Shown: positions 17,114-26,419 of the stretch, in pieces
How positions within the stretch are numbered: position 1 is the stretch's first letter
How the letters are laid out: each line of letters starts with the position of its first letter
Assembly (NCBI GenBank): GCA_964419145.1
Contig: CAYQOM010000007.1
Coordinates: forward strand, 62,001 to 126,000
Length of the DNA stretch: 64,000 bases
Direction of reading: 5' to 3'
From: UBA2336 sp964419145
Lineage (GTDB): Bacteria > Bacteroidota > Bacteroidia > Cytophagales > Cyclobacteriaceae
Notes under the pieces: model-generated
The model's database searches: none
Seen by the model: only the letters and a program-made list of their open reading frames with translations
What the model was told of the DNA's origin: nothing
Made by a program: the position numbers and the translations under genes

Positions 17114-18318
17114 TCCACTTGTTCCATCTTCTTCAGCCTGCGCTTGGCATCTTTAAAGGCTTCGTCCTTACGTTTTGATTTCTTTTTGACCAGTGTAAAA
17201 TACTTTTTCGCCTCCGCTTTATTGCCTTGTTTTTGTGCGATTTCGCCCAAGGCGATTAACGAATACAGGTAATAGCCGGATTCTGTCGCTTCAATTTCTT
17301 CGGCATATTTTACACAAAGCTCATAATATTTTTTCGCCTCATCCAGGTTTCGCTTGGCTTCATTGATTTGCCCCAGAAAAAAAGCAGCATACCGCCCACT
17401 CGTGGCTTCATATCCTACCCTTCCACTGTCGATGCGCGTTAATATTTCCTTGCTCACCGGCTCGGCCTGGGCAAACCTACCTACGGAATACAACATACGT
17501 GCATAGTACCGATGAAAGACCGGGTTATCCGGATAGGTGTTGTATAAATACTCACTGATTTGAAACGCACGAGGCTGATCATTTTCATAATTATTTAAAA
17601 TCCGCATCAGCCAAACCATCGCTTCCGTGCGCGTGTAAAAGGCATTATAAGATACTTCCTTCAGTTGCTCAAGTCCAAGTTTCTTATCGCCTTTAGGAAA
17701 GAACCACAGGATGGGCTTCAGGGCCGGGTAATTTTCCGGAACCCAAACGGAAAAATAGTTAAACAACGCATCTCCAAACAATAATTCCGGGCTTAGATCA
17801 GCACCCTGCTTGCTTTCTTCCAGGTAATTTAATGCATTCTTACCTGCTGATGCTGCCTTGCGCCATTGTTTTCGATACTCATCAGAATACAACCGGCCTT
17901 TAAAACCATATGCAGCAGAAAGGAAAAAAGAAGCTTCAATTTTATAGGCCGGATACTTTTTATACAGATTTTCAGCCACCAATATGGTGCTGTCCATGTA
18001 GGCCATAAAGGATTCATCGTGAGCTTCACTTTTTGTGTTGGGCATAATCTTCCACCACTCAATGAGGCCCATTAAAAAATAAGGCAACGGGTGCCAACGG
18101 TATTTATACCGCAGGTAGCGAAAGTTCCACTCTGCCTCGGTAAATTTAAAATTGTATAAATCATTCAACGCCTGCGTACACTGAAGTTGTACACCCAAAT
18201 CAGAAATGAGGATAATGGTTGTATCATTTTTTGCAACCGGCTGTGCTTTTCCATCGGAAAACGCGACTAAACAAAAAATGATGGCCAGCAAAAGTTGTGT
18301 CTGAATCTTAATAACCAT
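17110..18318 (-). CDS. Secreted or periplasmic TPR-repeat protein
   Basis: A 402-aa protein when started at the ATG at 18318; this places the signal peptide at the start (MVIKIQTQLLLAIIFCLVAFSDGKAQ). A TTG further up adds 12 residues but spoils it. Helical repeat pairs run from about residue 45 to the end; the last ones, such as YLYSLIALGEIAQKQGNKAEAKKYFTLVKK, fit TPR consensus well. It likely binds other proteins in the periplasm. Its stop overlaps the start of the membrane protein gene by 4 bases, so the two probably work together. The promoter must lie in the 30-base gap to the divergent gene or inside it. Confidence 0.75.
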   Translation of the reverse strand: MVIKIQTQLLLAIIFCLVAFSDGKAQPVAKNDTTIILISDLGVQLQCTQALNDLYNFKFTEAEWNFRYLRYKYRWHPLPYFLMGLIEWWKIMPNTKSEAHDESFMAYMDSTILVAENLYKKYPAYKIEASFFLSAAYGFKGRLYSDEYRKQWRKAASAGKNALNYLEESKQGADLSPELLFGDALFNYFSVWVPENYPALKPILWFFPKGDKKLGLEQLKEVSYNAFYTRTEAMVWLMRILNNYENDQPRAFQISEYLYNTYPDNPVFHRYYARMLYSVGRFAQAEPVSKEILTRIDSGRVGYEATSGRYAAFFLGQINEAKRNLDEAKKYYELCVKYAEEIEATESGYYLYSLIALGEIAQKQGNKAEAKKYFTLVKKKSKRKDEAFKDAKRRLKKMEQVD

Positions 18319-18348
18319 AGCATTACAACACCTTAACAACACCCCGGT

Positions 18349-18981
18349 ATGCAAACGAAAAACGAAGCTAAATCAATATTCGCAACAGACAAAAAGCTGC
18401 TGTTTGTATTGCTGTGCCTGGTTACCGTTTTGCTGCTTTACCTGAAAAAATCCTTCATAGAAAACGAAACTGCTGCCTTTGAGTTTTTGCAAGATCGCCC
18501 GGAAGGCACCATTTTAACCCTGATCAGCACCCTACAGTTCATTTCTATTCCATTAGTTTACTTGTGGAAGTTCACCATCATCGCCTTTGTAATCTGGGTG
18601 GGATGTTTCATGTACGGCTATCGGGTAACCTACAGTCAATGTTGGGGCGTTGTTATCGGGGCTGAGTTTGTTTTTTTTATCCCAGAGCTACTCAAAATTA
18701 TCTGGTTCTTAACCATTGAACCCGATCCGGCCTGGACCGACATTGGGGCGTTTTATCCACTTTCGCTGATGCATTTTTTCGATTACTATTCCATTGACAC
18801 CCGGTACGCTTACCCCCTACGTGCCCTAAATATTTTTGAGGTGGTCTACTGGTTTTTGCTTGTTGCTGGCATCCACCATTACGCCAGAAAAGAGAAGAAA
18901 ATTGTGTGGTATATCGTGCTCAGTTCCTACGTGCTCATTTTCCTGATGTGGCTGGTTTTTTACATCGTGGTGTATAAATAA
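18349..18981 (+). CDS. Five-helix membrane protein of unknown function
   Basis: A 210-aa integral membrane protein with about five hydrophobic segments (residues about 20-38, 62-88, 96-118, 155-178 and 184-207). I do not recognise a family; the layout loosely resembles Yip1-type small membrane proteins. It is divergent from the TPR gene with only 30 bases between the ATGs and is followed after 18 bases by the HicB-HicA pair. No catalytic motif is visible. Confidence 0.6.
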   Translation: MQTKNEAKSIFATDKKLLFVLLCLVTVLLLYLKKSFIENETAAFEFLQDRPEGTILTLISTLQFISIPLVYLWKFTIIAFVIWVGCFMYGYRVTYSQCWGVVIGAEFVFFIPELLKIIWFLTIEPDPAWTDIGAFYPLSLMHFFDYYSIDTRYAYPLRALNIFEVVYWFLLVAGIHHYARKEKKIVWYIVLSSYVLIFLMWLVFYIVVYK

Positions 18982-18999
18982 AATTGTAAATTGCCTTAG

Positions 19000-19209
19000 A
19001 TGAGCTCAGAGATAATTATAATAGTTGAAGAATCTCCGGAAGGTGGATTTATTGCCAAAGCATTGGGCGAAAGCATCTTTACCGAAGCTGAATCAATGGA
19101 TCAGCTAAAAATTAATGTAAAAGAAGCTGTTAAAACCCATTTCGAAGAGGGAAAGCATCCAAAAATTATAAGACTTCATTTCACACGTGAAGAATTGATT
19201 CCGGTATGA
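19000..19209 (+). CDS. HicB-like antitoxin (short form)
   Basis: A 69-aa protein with the HicB fold pattern: two N-terminal strands (IIIIVEESPEGGFIAKALG), the SIFTEAESMDQLKINVKEAVKTHFEEG helix, and a short C-terminal strand. There is no HTH or ribbon-helix-helix tail, so it belongs to the short class that binds the toxin but probably not DNA. Its stop overlaps the HicA start by 4 bases (ATGA), giving the antitoxin-first order. It would neutralise the downstream HicA. Confidence 0.8.
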   Translation: MSSEIIIIVEESPEGGFIAKALGESIFTEAESMDQLKINVKEAVKTHFEEGKHPKIIRLHFTREELIPV

Positions 19210-19448
19210 AAATACCTCGAAACATTTCCGCAAGGGAATTAATCAAGTCATTGGGCAAAATAGGCTACGAAGTAACTAGACAAAAAGGGAGTCATATTCG
19301 CTTGACATACAATTTTCCCAACGAGCATCACGTTACAATACCGAACCATGATCCGATAAAAATCGGAACACTCTCCGCAATTTTAACGGACATTGCAAAA
19401 ATCAGAAATCAATCAAAGGAGGATCTTCTTAGCCAGCTATTTGGCTGA
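19206..19448 (+). CDS. HicA-like mRNA interferase toxin
   Basis: An 80-aa protein with the double-stranded RNA-binding-like fold of HicA: SARELIKSLGKIGYEVTRQKGSHIRLTY, in which H30 of the GSH motif is the catalytic His, then HHVTIPNHDPIKIGTLSAILTDI. HicA toxins cut mRNA and stop translation. It is coupled to the HicB-like gene by the ATGA overlap, so both are made together. All expected motifs are present, so the toxin could be active. Confidence 0.88.
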   Translation: MKIPRNISARELIKSLGKIGYEVTRQKGSHIRLTYNFPNEHHVTIPNHDPIKIGTLSAILTDIAKIRNQSKEDLLSQLFG

Positions 19449-19494
19449 AACAACCATCATTCCCTTAGTCGTATAACTATAACCCTAAAATCAG

Positions 19495-19502
19495 TATTTT
19501 CG
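19495..19502 (+). promoter_or_regulatory. Probable -7 box for the DUF2723 gene
   Basis: TATTTTCG matches TAnnTTTG at 7 of 8 positions (counting the two free bases) and lies 41 bases upstream of the ATG at 19544. No -33 element is clear. Confidence 0.35.
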
Positions 19503-19543
19503 CCCCTTTACGATTTTAAATACGTAACCGTTTAAGCATTCAC

Positions 19544-22483
19544 ATGAACTTTCAAAAAATCAATAACCTGACGGGTTGGTCGGTTTTTATTATTGCGCTG
19601 GCCGTGTACTGGATAACCATGGAAGAAACCGCCAGTTACTGGGATTGCGGTGAATTCATTGCCGTATCGTATAAACTTGAAGTTCCACACCCACCTGGGG
19701 CCCCGTTATTCCTGCTATTGGGCCGGCTGTTCTCCTTTCTGGCGTTTGATGATCCCACCAAAGTGGCCTATTGGATAAACTTCATGAGTGTTCTTTCAGG
19801 GGCATTCGCTTCATTGTTTACATTTTGGTCGATTACACTGCTTGGCCGTAAACTACTCAAGCTAACCACACCTGAATTGCTCACGGATAACAAAACCTTG
19901 CTGCTGATGGGTGCAGGATTTGTGGGTGCTATGGCCAACACGTTTGCCGACTCCATCTGGTTCTCGGCCGTTGAGGCCGAAGTATACGCGATGTCATCGG
20001 CATTTACCGCCTTTGTGGTTTGGGCGATGTTGAAGTGGGATGTTATCGAAGATGAGTCGAAAGCCAACCGCTGGCTGATTTTAATTTCCTATATGGTGGG
20101 CCTCTCGATTGGTGTTCACTTGCTAAACCTGGTAACGCTTCCAGCCCTTGGGCTGATCTTCTACTTTAAAAAATACAAGCCATCAACTTGGGGCATTATT
20201 GCCACACTTGCTGCCAGTGGTTTGCTCATCATTTTTATCAACGATTTTATTATACCGGGTTTGCCTTCGTTGGCCGGATACTTTGAAGTATTTTTTGTGA
20301 ACACCCTTGGTTTGTTTTTCGGCAGTGGCGTAATCTTTTTCAGCTTGTTGGTAATAGGTGCCTTGGTGTACGGTATTCGCTACACACAAGTGAACAACAA
20401 ACCGGCCTTAAATACTTTCCTGCTTTCCACTGCCTTTATCCTGATCGGTTATGTATCGTATGCCCTTGTTGTCATCCGATCAAACTACGATCCTCCAATA
20501 GATGAGAATGATCCATCGGACATTATGAGCTTTGTGAGCTACCTGAAACGCGAACAATATGGAAGTCGCCCGCTGCTGTATGGCCAGTACTATACGGCTC
20601 AAATTGTTGACATCAAAGAGGGTGCAGCACAGTACCGCAAAGGAAAAGATCGCTACGAAGTGGCTGAACGTAAAATTTCGTACGTGTACGATCCGAACCA
20701 CATGACTATCCTTCCGCGCATTTACAGTACCGACAGGCAGCATCAGCAATTGTACCGATCAAAGCTTGGCTTGCGCGATGGTGAAAAGCCAACGTTTATT
20801 GATAACATCAGTTTCATGATCAGCCACCAGATCGGCTGGATGTATTGGCGTTACTTCATGTTCAATTTTGCTGGCCGTGATGGTGATGACATTGGAGAAG
20901 ACTGGCTTGGCCCAACGAGTTGGTTTAAAGATGTACCCGAAATGATTTCGGTGAACAAGGCACGCAATAATTTCTTCATGATTCCATTGATTATCGGTAT
21001 CATCGGATTGATCTACCAATACGTTAACGACAAGAAAAATTTTGCTGTAGTAGGCTTGTTGTTTGTGTTGACAGGGGTTGCACTTGTGGTGTACCTGAAC
21101 TCTCCACCATCCGAACCACGTGAGCGCGACTATATTTATGCCGGCTCGTACTATGCGTTTTGCTTCTGGATCGGCTTTGGAGTAATCGCCATTGCCAGTG
21201 GCATTGAAAAACTTTTAAAGAGCCAGAAAACAGCAGCGCTAATTGCTATTGTGATTGGTTTAACCGCTCCAGCAATCATGGCTGCCGAAGGCTGGGATGA
21301 CCACGATCGTTCCGATAGGTTTTTCTCTGTTGATTCTGCTGTGAACTACCTGGATTCATGCGAACCTAACGCCATCTTGTTTACCGGTGGCGATAACGAC
21401 ACCTTCCCGCTGTGGTATGCACAAGAAGTGGAAGGCGAACGCACCGACATGCGCGTTGTGGTACTGAGTTATTACAACACCGATTGGTACATCTACCAAA
21501 GCATGCGCAGGCATTATGAATCCGAACCGTTCCCGTACACATTAACAGAAGAAAACTACCGTCAGGGTGGTTTCAATGATGGCCTGATGTATTACGAAAC
21601 CGGCATTAAAAGCATTGACCTGGCACAGTACCTGGACTTGATCAAAAAGAACAGCAAAAACCTGATTCACCCGATGTACGGTACCACCAACATGATTCCT
21701 TCCAAGGACCTGATCTTAAAAGTGGATACAACCAAAGTGAAGGAAATGGGTATAGTGCCTGCAAACCTCCAACAATACCTGGTTCCGGAAATGCGGTTAC
21801 GCGTAAAAGGCAACAGCCTGATGAAACAAGATCTGGCGTTGTTGGATTTGTTGTATACCAACAATTGGGAGCGTCCCATTTATGTGAACAACACTTCGCT
21901 TGAGCAATTCAACATCGACCTGAAGCCCTTTGTGGTTTCTGAAGGAAATGCTTACCGGATTCTGCCAGTGCGCAATCCTGTGCCGCAGAACAAATTTGTA
22001 AACACAGCGGTCGCATACCGAAATCTTAAAGAGAAGTTTCGCTTCCGCGGATTGGATAACCCCAATGCATTCTTTAGTGTAGACTACAGGAGTTTTGTAC
22101 AGAATCACCGCTCAACCTTTAATGAAATTGCCGAAGCACTGATTACTGAAGGCGAAACTGAAAAGGCCCGCGAACTACTGATGTTGAGCTTAGAAAAAAT
22201 GCCGGACACTGGTGTTCCATACGATTTTGTCAATGCCTTGATGGTAGAATTGCTATTAGAGGTCGGTGAAAAAGAAAAAGGAATCGAAATTGCTACTGTT
22301 GTAGGAGGTCGGTACGAGGAAATAGCTAACTACATGTTAAATGAGGGGATCATCAACCAAGACTTAACCAGGTACATAGCCGTACTGGGTGAACTTCAAC
22401 GCGTGTTATACAAGTATGGCGAAAGTGATCTCGCCAAACGTTTTGAAGATGCTTATCAACGCTATGCGAGTGAGTTACAATAA
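19544..22483 (+). CDS. DUF2723 GT-C membrane glycosyltransferase
   Basis: A 979-aa protein. The N-terminal half has about 11-12 transmembrane helices, with the DUF2723 signature YWDCGEFIAVSYKLEVPHPPG at about 33-51; the Asp and Glu there (D34, E37) correspond to the catalytic loop of GT-C enzymes. The second half (from about residue 580) is a soluble domain with FTGGDNDTFPLWYAQEV. Relatives are described as protein O-mannosyltransferase-like (TMEM260-type). It may add sugars to exported proteins, for example T9SS cargo, but that is inferred. It is followed by a strong terminator at 22506-22530. Confidence 0.85.
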   Translation: MNFQKINNLTGWSVFIIALAVYWITMEETASYWDCGEFIAVSYKLEVPHPPGAPLFLLLGRLFSFLAFDDPTKVAYWINFMSVLSGAFASLFTFWSITLLGRKLLKLTTPELLTDNKTLLLMGAGFVGAMANTFADSIWFSAVEAEVYAMSSAFTAFVVWAMLKWDVIEDESKANRWLILISYMVGLSIGVHLLNLVTLPALGLIFYFKKYKPSTWGIIATLAASGLLIIFINDFIIPGLPSLAGYFEVFFVNTLGLFFGSGVIFFSLLVIGALVYGIRYTQVNNKPALNTFLLSTAFILIGYVSYALVVIRSNYDPPIDENDPSDIMSFVSYLKREQYGSRPLLYGQYYTAQIVDIKEGAAQYRKGKDRYEVAERKISYVYDPNHMTILPRIYSTDRQHQQLYRSKLGLRDGEKPTFIDNISFMISHQIGWMYWRYFMFNFAGRDGDDIGEDWLGPTSWFKDVPEMISVNKARNNFFMIPLIIGIIGLIYQYVNDKKNFAVVGLLFVLTGVALVVYLNSPPSEPRERDYIYAGSYYAFCFWIGFGVIAIASGIEKLLKSQKTAALIAIVIGLTAPAIMAAEGWDDHDRSDRFFSVDSAVNYLDSCEPNAILFTGGDNDTFPLWYAQEVEGERTDMRVVVLSYYNTDWYIYQSMRRHYESEPFPYTLTEENYRQGGFNDGLMYYETGIKSIDLAQYLDLIKKNSKNLIHPMYGTTNMIPSKDLILKVDTTKVKEMGIVPANLQQYLVPEMRLRVKGNSLMKQDLALLDLLYTNNWERPIYVNNTSLEQFNIDLKPFVVSEGNAYRILPVRNPVPQNKFVNTAVAYRNLKEKFRFRGLDNPNAFFSVDYRSFVQNHRSTFNEIAEALITEGETEKARELLMLSLEKMPDTGVPYDFVNALMVELLLEVGEKEKGIEIATVVGGRYEEIANYMLNEGIINQDLTRYIAVLGELQRVLYKYGESDLAKRFEDAYQRYASELQ

Positions 22484-22505
22484 CTGACGTCACACAAAAC
22501 CAAGA

Positions 22506-22530
22506 AGCCCCGCCACACCAGCGGGGTTTT
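22506..22530 (+). terminator. Rho-independent terminator after the DUF2723 gene
   Basis: CCCCGC (22508-22513) pairs with GCGGGG (22521-22526) around a 7-base loop, flanked by AAG and a TTTT run. It ends next to the stop of the convergent methyltransferase gene. Confidence 0.8.
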
Positions 22531-23288
22531 CTATTTGCGGACGATCAAAAATAAATCCAGCGCATTGGCTGCATCTTCGGTTACTACGTAATCCTCATGA
22601 CGGATACTTTGTACAAGCGATTGATCTCCTGTTTGAAGTTTATTCCGGTTTAACCGGTTCATCACTTCATACGGAAAGCGTAGCATCCATGCAGGTAAGT
22701 TGTATTGCAGGTTAAAAATATCCCAACGCATCAATCGCGCCACCGATTTTTTGTTTTGTTCGTAGTAGGCCATCACTCTTTCATTGCCGGTAATGCCTTT
22801 CATTTGTACTTCAGAAAAAATTCCCTTTGCGAGATTTTCCAATTCATGAGCCAGGTATTCGCGAATATGCCAAGGATTTCGGCTCAATGACATTTTTCGA
22901 TTGGGTGTAGTGATCAAAGCCACTCCACCCGGTTTAAGCACCCGATGAATCTCCTGCAAATAAAAGCGATCTTCTTTGATGTGCTCGATTACCTGAAAAC
23001 TCACCACACAATCGNNNNNNNNNNCGGCAGATTCATCGCTAAAAATCTAGCACCCGGAAATTTATCCCGAAGCACCTGCAAAGCTTCATCAATCTTATCA
23101 ACAGCAGTAAACGATTTTGCATGTTGCATAAGCAACTCTACCCCTCGCCCTTCACCGCAACCAACTTCCAATGCATCACCCGAAACATACGGTTCTGCCG
23201 CAACATAAGCTTTAAATAAACGTTGATGAATGGGGTTATCGGATGGAATATGCTCGGATGTTATCTCCGTTGTGTATATTTTAGCCAT
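22531..23288 (-). CDS. Class I SAM-dependent methyltransferase, interrupted by an assembly gap
   Basis: One methyltransferase gene, about 250 aa, broken only by the 10 Ns at 23015-23024. Before the gap (reading the minus strand) are AYVAAEPYVSGDALEVGCGEG (SAM motif I, about residues 28-48) and ARFLAMNLP; after it are DCVVSFQVIEHI and VLKPGGVALITTPNRKM. The two parts are 2 bases out of frame as written, but a true gap of length 2 modulo 3 joins them. The missing part is the short acidic-to-FD segment. The later part has a basic LRFPYEVMNRLNRNKLQ segment. The target is unknown; it is divergent from the GWxTD gene. Confidence 0.82.
23015..23024. other. Assembly gap (10 Ns)
   Basis: Ten Ns lie inside the methyltransferase gene. 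The coding frame on both sides requires a real length of 2 modulo 3, so 10 is a placeholder. Confidence 0.98.
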
Positions 23289-23300
23289 AATAATTCAGCA

Positions 23301-23308
23301 CAAAAGTA
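23301..23308 (-). promoter_or_regulatory. -7 box for the methyltransferase gene
   Basis: On the minus strand this reads TACTTTTG, a perfect TAnnTTTG box, 12 bases upstream of the ATG at 23288. The leader would be very short. Confidence 0.5.
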
Positions 23309-23339
23309 AACGAACCGTCTCGAATAGCAGGGGGCAAAT

Positions 23340-24536
23340 ATGTTGAAATTAATTCGCTTCTTTAAACAATCGCTTTTTCTATTACTGACCACCGTCTTTC
23401 TGGTTAGTGGCACTTTGGCAAAAGCCCAGCAACTTAACACCATCAATTACAATTACCTGTATGCCAGCGGGCAGGAGTTTGAACTGGATTGGAAAATCAT
23501 CAACGATGGAAACGAAATCACTATCCATTACAAACTTGAGCTAACAGACACCAGTAAGCGAATCTTTGATTATGATATTCTTTGGGATACTCGGTCATCT
23601 TTAGCCGACAAGGAAGGTACACCACTCACCAACGTTATTCCTGAAGCACCAAACGAACAGGTGAAGACCGGAAAAGTAAAGATAGATAAATCTTTAGCCG
23701 GGCAGTACGCAGTAGCACGCGTGATTTACAATGAACAAAAAAGAATGCGCGTGTTTCACAAGCGAATACCTACCCGTCAAACACCGCACCTTGTGGCAAC
23801 TGATTTCCCACTTACCGAAAAATTTATTTTGCAAAATCAAACCGCGGTTCTCAAAGGCTTTGCCCGAGACAGCAGTGTGTTTGTATTTCACTATCCAACT
23901 GCCTTTCCGGCTGCCGGCCCACCATTCGCTACGAAACAAGGCCGGGTTGCCCCTATCATCCGGTCAGATTCATTATGGATGGTAAATGCTGAAGGAACAC
24001 TTACCCTGAAAGAAACAGGCTTGTACCTGTTGCAACAGGACACAGCTTCATTGAATGGTGTGGCTTTCAGGGTTGAAGACGATTACCCTAAACTGGGTAC
24101 GCTGCAAAGCCTGGTTGGGCCCCTCATTTACATTTGCACCGCACAAGAGTACGACAAATTGAAAGCCGCTGGAAACGATAAGACCCAGTTCGACAAAGTC
24201 ATACTGGGCATAACCGGCAGTGCCGAACGTGCCCGGAATTTTATGCGCACCTATTTTCGAAATGTGGAACTGGCCAACCGATACTTCACCTCATACAAGG
24301 AAGGCTGGAAAACTGACCGGGGAATGGTTTATATTATTTACGGGTTACCCCAGGTTGTTTACTTGCTGGGCGATCGGGAAGTATGGGAGTATAACAATAC
24401 TACTTTCATTGGCCGGTTTACGTTCACTAAATCTCCAACCATTTTTGACCCTGAAAATTTTGTACTGATCCGCGAAGAAGACTACCGCGATGCCTGGTAT
24501 GCCATTATTGACCTGTGGCGAAAAGCAAGGTTTTAA
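23340..24536 (+). CDS. GWxTD domain-containing exported protein
   Basis: A 398-aa protein with an N-terminal signal sequence (SLFLLLTTVFLVSGTLAKAQQ, residues about 11-31). The C-terminal third has the GWxTD motif as GWKTDRGMVYIIYG at about residues 321-334, followed by EVWEYNN and DAWYAIIDLWRKARF, which is the standard end of this domain in Bacteroidota. The middle part looks beta-rich. The function of GWxTD proteins is not known. The gene is followed by rlmB after 33 bases and could be co-transcribed with it. Confidence 0.85.
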   Translation: MLKLIRFFKQSLFLLLTTVFLVSGTLAKAQQLNTINYNYLYASGQEFELDWKIINDGNEITIHYKLELTDTSKRIFDYDILWDTRSSLADKEGTPLTNVIPEAPNEQVKTGKVKIDKSLAGQYAVARVIYNEQKRMRVFHKRIPTRQTPHLVATDFPLTEKFILQNQTAVLKGFARDSSVFVFHYPTAFPAAGPPFATKQGRVAPIIRSDSLWMVNAEGTLTLKETGLYLLQQDTASLNGVAFRVEDDYPKLGTLQSLVGPLIYICTAQEYDKLKAAGNDKTQFDKVILGITGSAERARNFMRTYFRNVELANRYFTSYKEGWKTDRGMVYIIYGLPQVVYLLGDREVWEYNNTTFIGRFTFTKSPTIFDPENFVLIREEDYRDAWYAIIDLWRKARF

Positions 24537-24569
24537 AACATTCTGCCGAATCGTTCGTACTTTTAAGCC

Positions 24570-25319
24570 ATGACCAAATCTGACATGATTTACGGCACGC
24601 GTGCCGTGATGGAAGCCATAAAAGCGGGCAGGCAAATTGAACGCATTCTCATTCAAAAAGGAATTTCCAATGAATTGGTACGCGAATTACTGCACCTTAT
24701 TCGCGATACAGGCTTAACCTTTACCTACGTACCCCAAGAAAAGCTCAACCGGCTTACCACCAAAAATCACCAAGGTGTAATTTGTTTGCTCTCATCGGTT
24801 GATTATGCCTCACTGGACAACATTGTTCATGCTGCATTTAGCGATGGGCGCGAACCTTTTTTATTGATGCTGGATCAGATTACCGATGTACGAAACTTTG
24901 GTGCTATTGCCCGCACGGCCGAATGCGCGGGCATTGATGCCCTGATCATACCTGAAAAAGGAAATGCACCGATCACCAGTGATGCCATGAAGACTTCCGC
25001 TGGTGCCTTAAACCACCTGCCCGTTTGCCGCGAAAGGGATTTAAAGAAAACCATTACCTACCTCCGCGAAAGCGGCATTATGGTGGTTGCCTGCACCGAG
25101 AAGGCTTCCAAAATGATTTATGATGTAGCGTTCAAAGGACCGGTTGCGCTCATCATGGGCTCAGAAGAAGATGGCATTTCGGATGCACTGTTACGTTCAG
25201 CAGATGAGCTTGTTAAAATTCCCATGAAGGGAGAAATTGGTTCACTCAATGTTTCGGTGGCTGCCGGTATAGCCATTTATGAAGTGGTGCGACAAAAATT
25301 AGAAACCAATAAGCCGTAA
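24570..25319 (+). CDS. rlmB: 23S rRNA (guanosine-2'-O-)-methyltransferase RlmB
   Basis: A 249-aa SPOUT methyltransferase that would modify G2251 (E. coli numbering) of 23S rRNA. The N-terminal substrate-binding domain (MIYGTRAVMEAIKAGRQIERI) is followed by the knotted catalytic domain with LDQITDVRNFGAIARTAEC, LIMGSEEDGIS and SLNVSVAAGIAIYEVVRQ, the three SPOUT motifs. Length is normal. A TACTTTTA box ends only 4 bases before the ATG, so a promoter there would give an almost leaderless transcript. It ends 2 bases before the stop of the convergent manC gene. Confidence 0.93.
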   Translation: MTKSDMIYGTRAVMEAIKAGRQIERILIQKGISNELVRELLHLIRDTGLTFTYVPQEKLNRLTTKNHQGVICLLSSVDYASLDNIVHAAFSDGREPFLLMLDQITDVRNFGAIARTAECAGIDALIIPEKGNAPITSDAMKTSAGALNHLPVCRERDLKKTITYLRESGIMVVACTEKASKMIYDVAFKGPVALIMGSEEDGISDALLRSADELVKIPMKGEIGSLNVSVAAGIAIYEVVRQKLETNKP

Positions 25320-25321
25320 TT

Positions 25322-26401
25322 TTACAAAAACTCTCCTCCTCCCTTCATCGCCTTTACATCATTTACAAACTGACGGAATAAATCTTCACGCTCCTTCTCG
25401 CACACAATCACCACATCACCAAACTCACCAATCAGGTAACCGTTCAAGCCTTGTGCAATGAGTAAACGACCGGGTGTGGATGAGCGGATGATAGAATTAC
25501 GGGTATCGTACACCAATGCCTGGCCGGTAATCAGGTTATTGTTTTTATCCTTGGCGGAGATGTCGTGAATGGAATTCCAGGAACCCAAATCAGACCAACT
25601 GAAATTTGCCTGGCACACATATACATTGGTGGCTTTCTCCATCACGCCATAGTCGATTGAAATGCTTTTGCATTGTGCATATATTTTTTCAATGGCATCC
25701 TTTTCCTTTGGCGTTTCAAACTGGGCCAAATGTTCCTCAAATACTTCCGTCATTTCAGGCAAATGTTCTTGTAATGCTTTAATAATGGCATTTACACCCC
25801 AAATAAAAATACCCGAGTTCCACACAAAATCTCCACTCTCCAGAAATTTCTTGGCTAATGAAATCTCAGGCTTTTCAGTAAACGTTTTTACTTTCTTCAA
25901 TACCTGCTTACTCGGCAAAAACTGAATATACCCGTAGCCAGTTTCTGGACGGGTAGGCGTAATGCCCAGCGTTATCAACTTATCCTGATCCTGGGCCTGA
26001 TCAAGTGCTTTAGAGATCGTGCTTACAAATTCACTCTCCTTCAAAATCAAATGGTCGGCAGGACTTACCACAATTACGGCCTCTTTGTCGCGTTGCCTGA
26101 TCTTGTAGCTCGCATAAGCAATACACGCGGCTGTATTTTTGCGCATTGGCTCAGCCAGAATTTGGTTCTGGTTCATCTCAGGCAATTGCTCCTGAACCAG
26201 CGTGGTATGCTCCTCGTGTGTTACCACAAAAATATTTTCCTTCGGACAGATCGGTAAAAACCGTTCATAGGTTGATTGAAGTAACGACTTTCCAATGCCG
26301 AGCACATCCAAAAATTGTTTGGGCTTTGCATTGCGACTATACGGCCAAAAACGTACGCCTACGCCACCGGCCATTAACACTACATATGTATTTTTTTTCA
26401 T
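25322..26401 (-). CDS. manC: Mannose-1-phosphate guanylyltransferase
   Basis: A 359-aa nucleotidyltransferase that makes GDP-mannose from mannose-1-phosphate and GTP. The N-terminal signature VLMAGGVGVRFWPYSRNAKPKQFLDVLG is complete, with KPKQF as the substrate-binding motif. FTEKPEISLAKKF and NSGIFIWGVNAI follow. The length shows that it lacks the phosphomannose isomerase domain of bifunctional ManC enzymes. It lies 18 bases after kdsD on the same strand, so GDP-mannose and Kdo precursor supply may be coupled, with use in surface glycans. Confidence 0.93.
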   Translation of the reverse strand: MKKNTYVVLMAGGVGVRFWPYSRNAKPKQFLDVLGIGKSLLQSTYERFLPICPKENIFVVTHEEHTTLVQEQLPEMNQNQILAEPMRKNTAACIAYASYKIRQRDKEAVIVVSPADHLILKESEFVSTISKALDQAQDQDKLITLGITPTRPETGYGYIQFLPSKQVLKKVKTFTEKPEISLAKKFLESGDFVWNSGIFIWGVNAIIKALQEHLPEMTEVFEEHLAQFETPKEKDAIEKIYAQCKSISIDYGVMEKATNVYVCQANFSWSDLGSWNSIHDISAKDKNNNLITGQALVYDTRNSIIRSSTPGRLLIAQGLNGYLIGEFGDVVIVCEKEREDLFRQFVNDVKAMKGGGEFL

Positions 26402-26419
26402 GAGCTAGGAAACTGGTCG

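Noticed and set aside
22531..23288. Two separate methyltransferase genes or a frameshift near 23007
   Set aside because: The break falls on the Ns; motifs on both sides belong to one enzyme.
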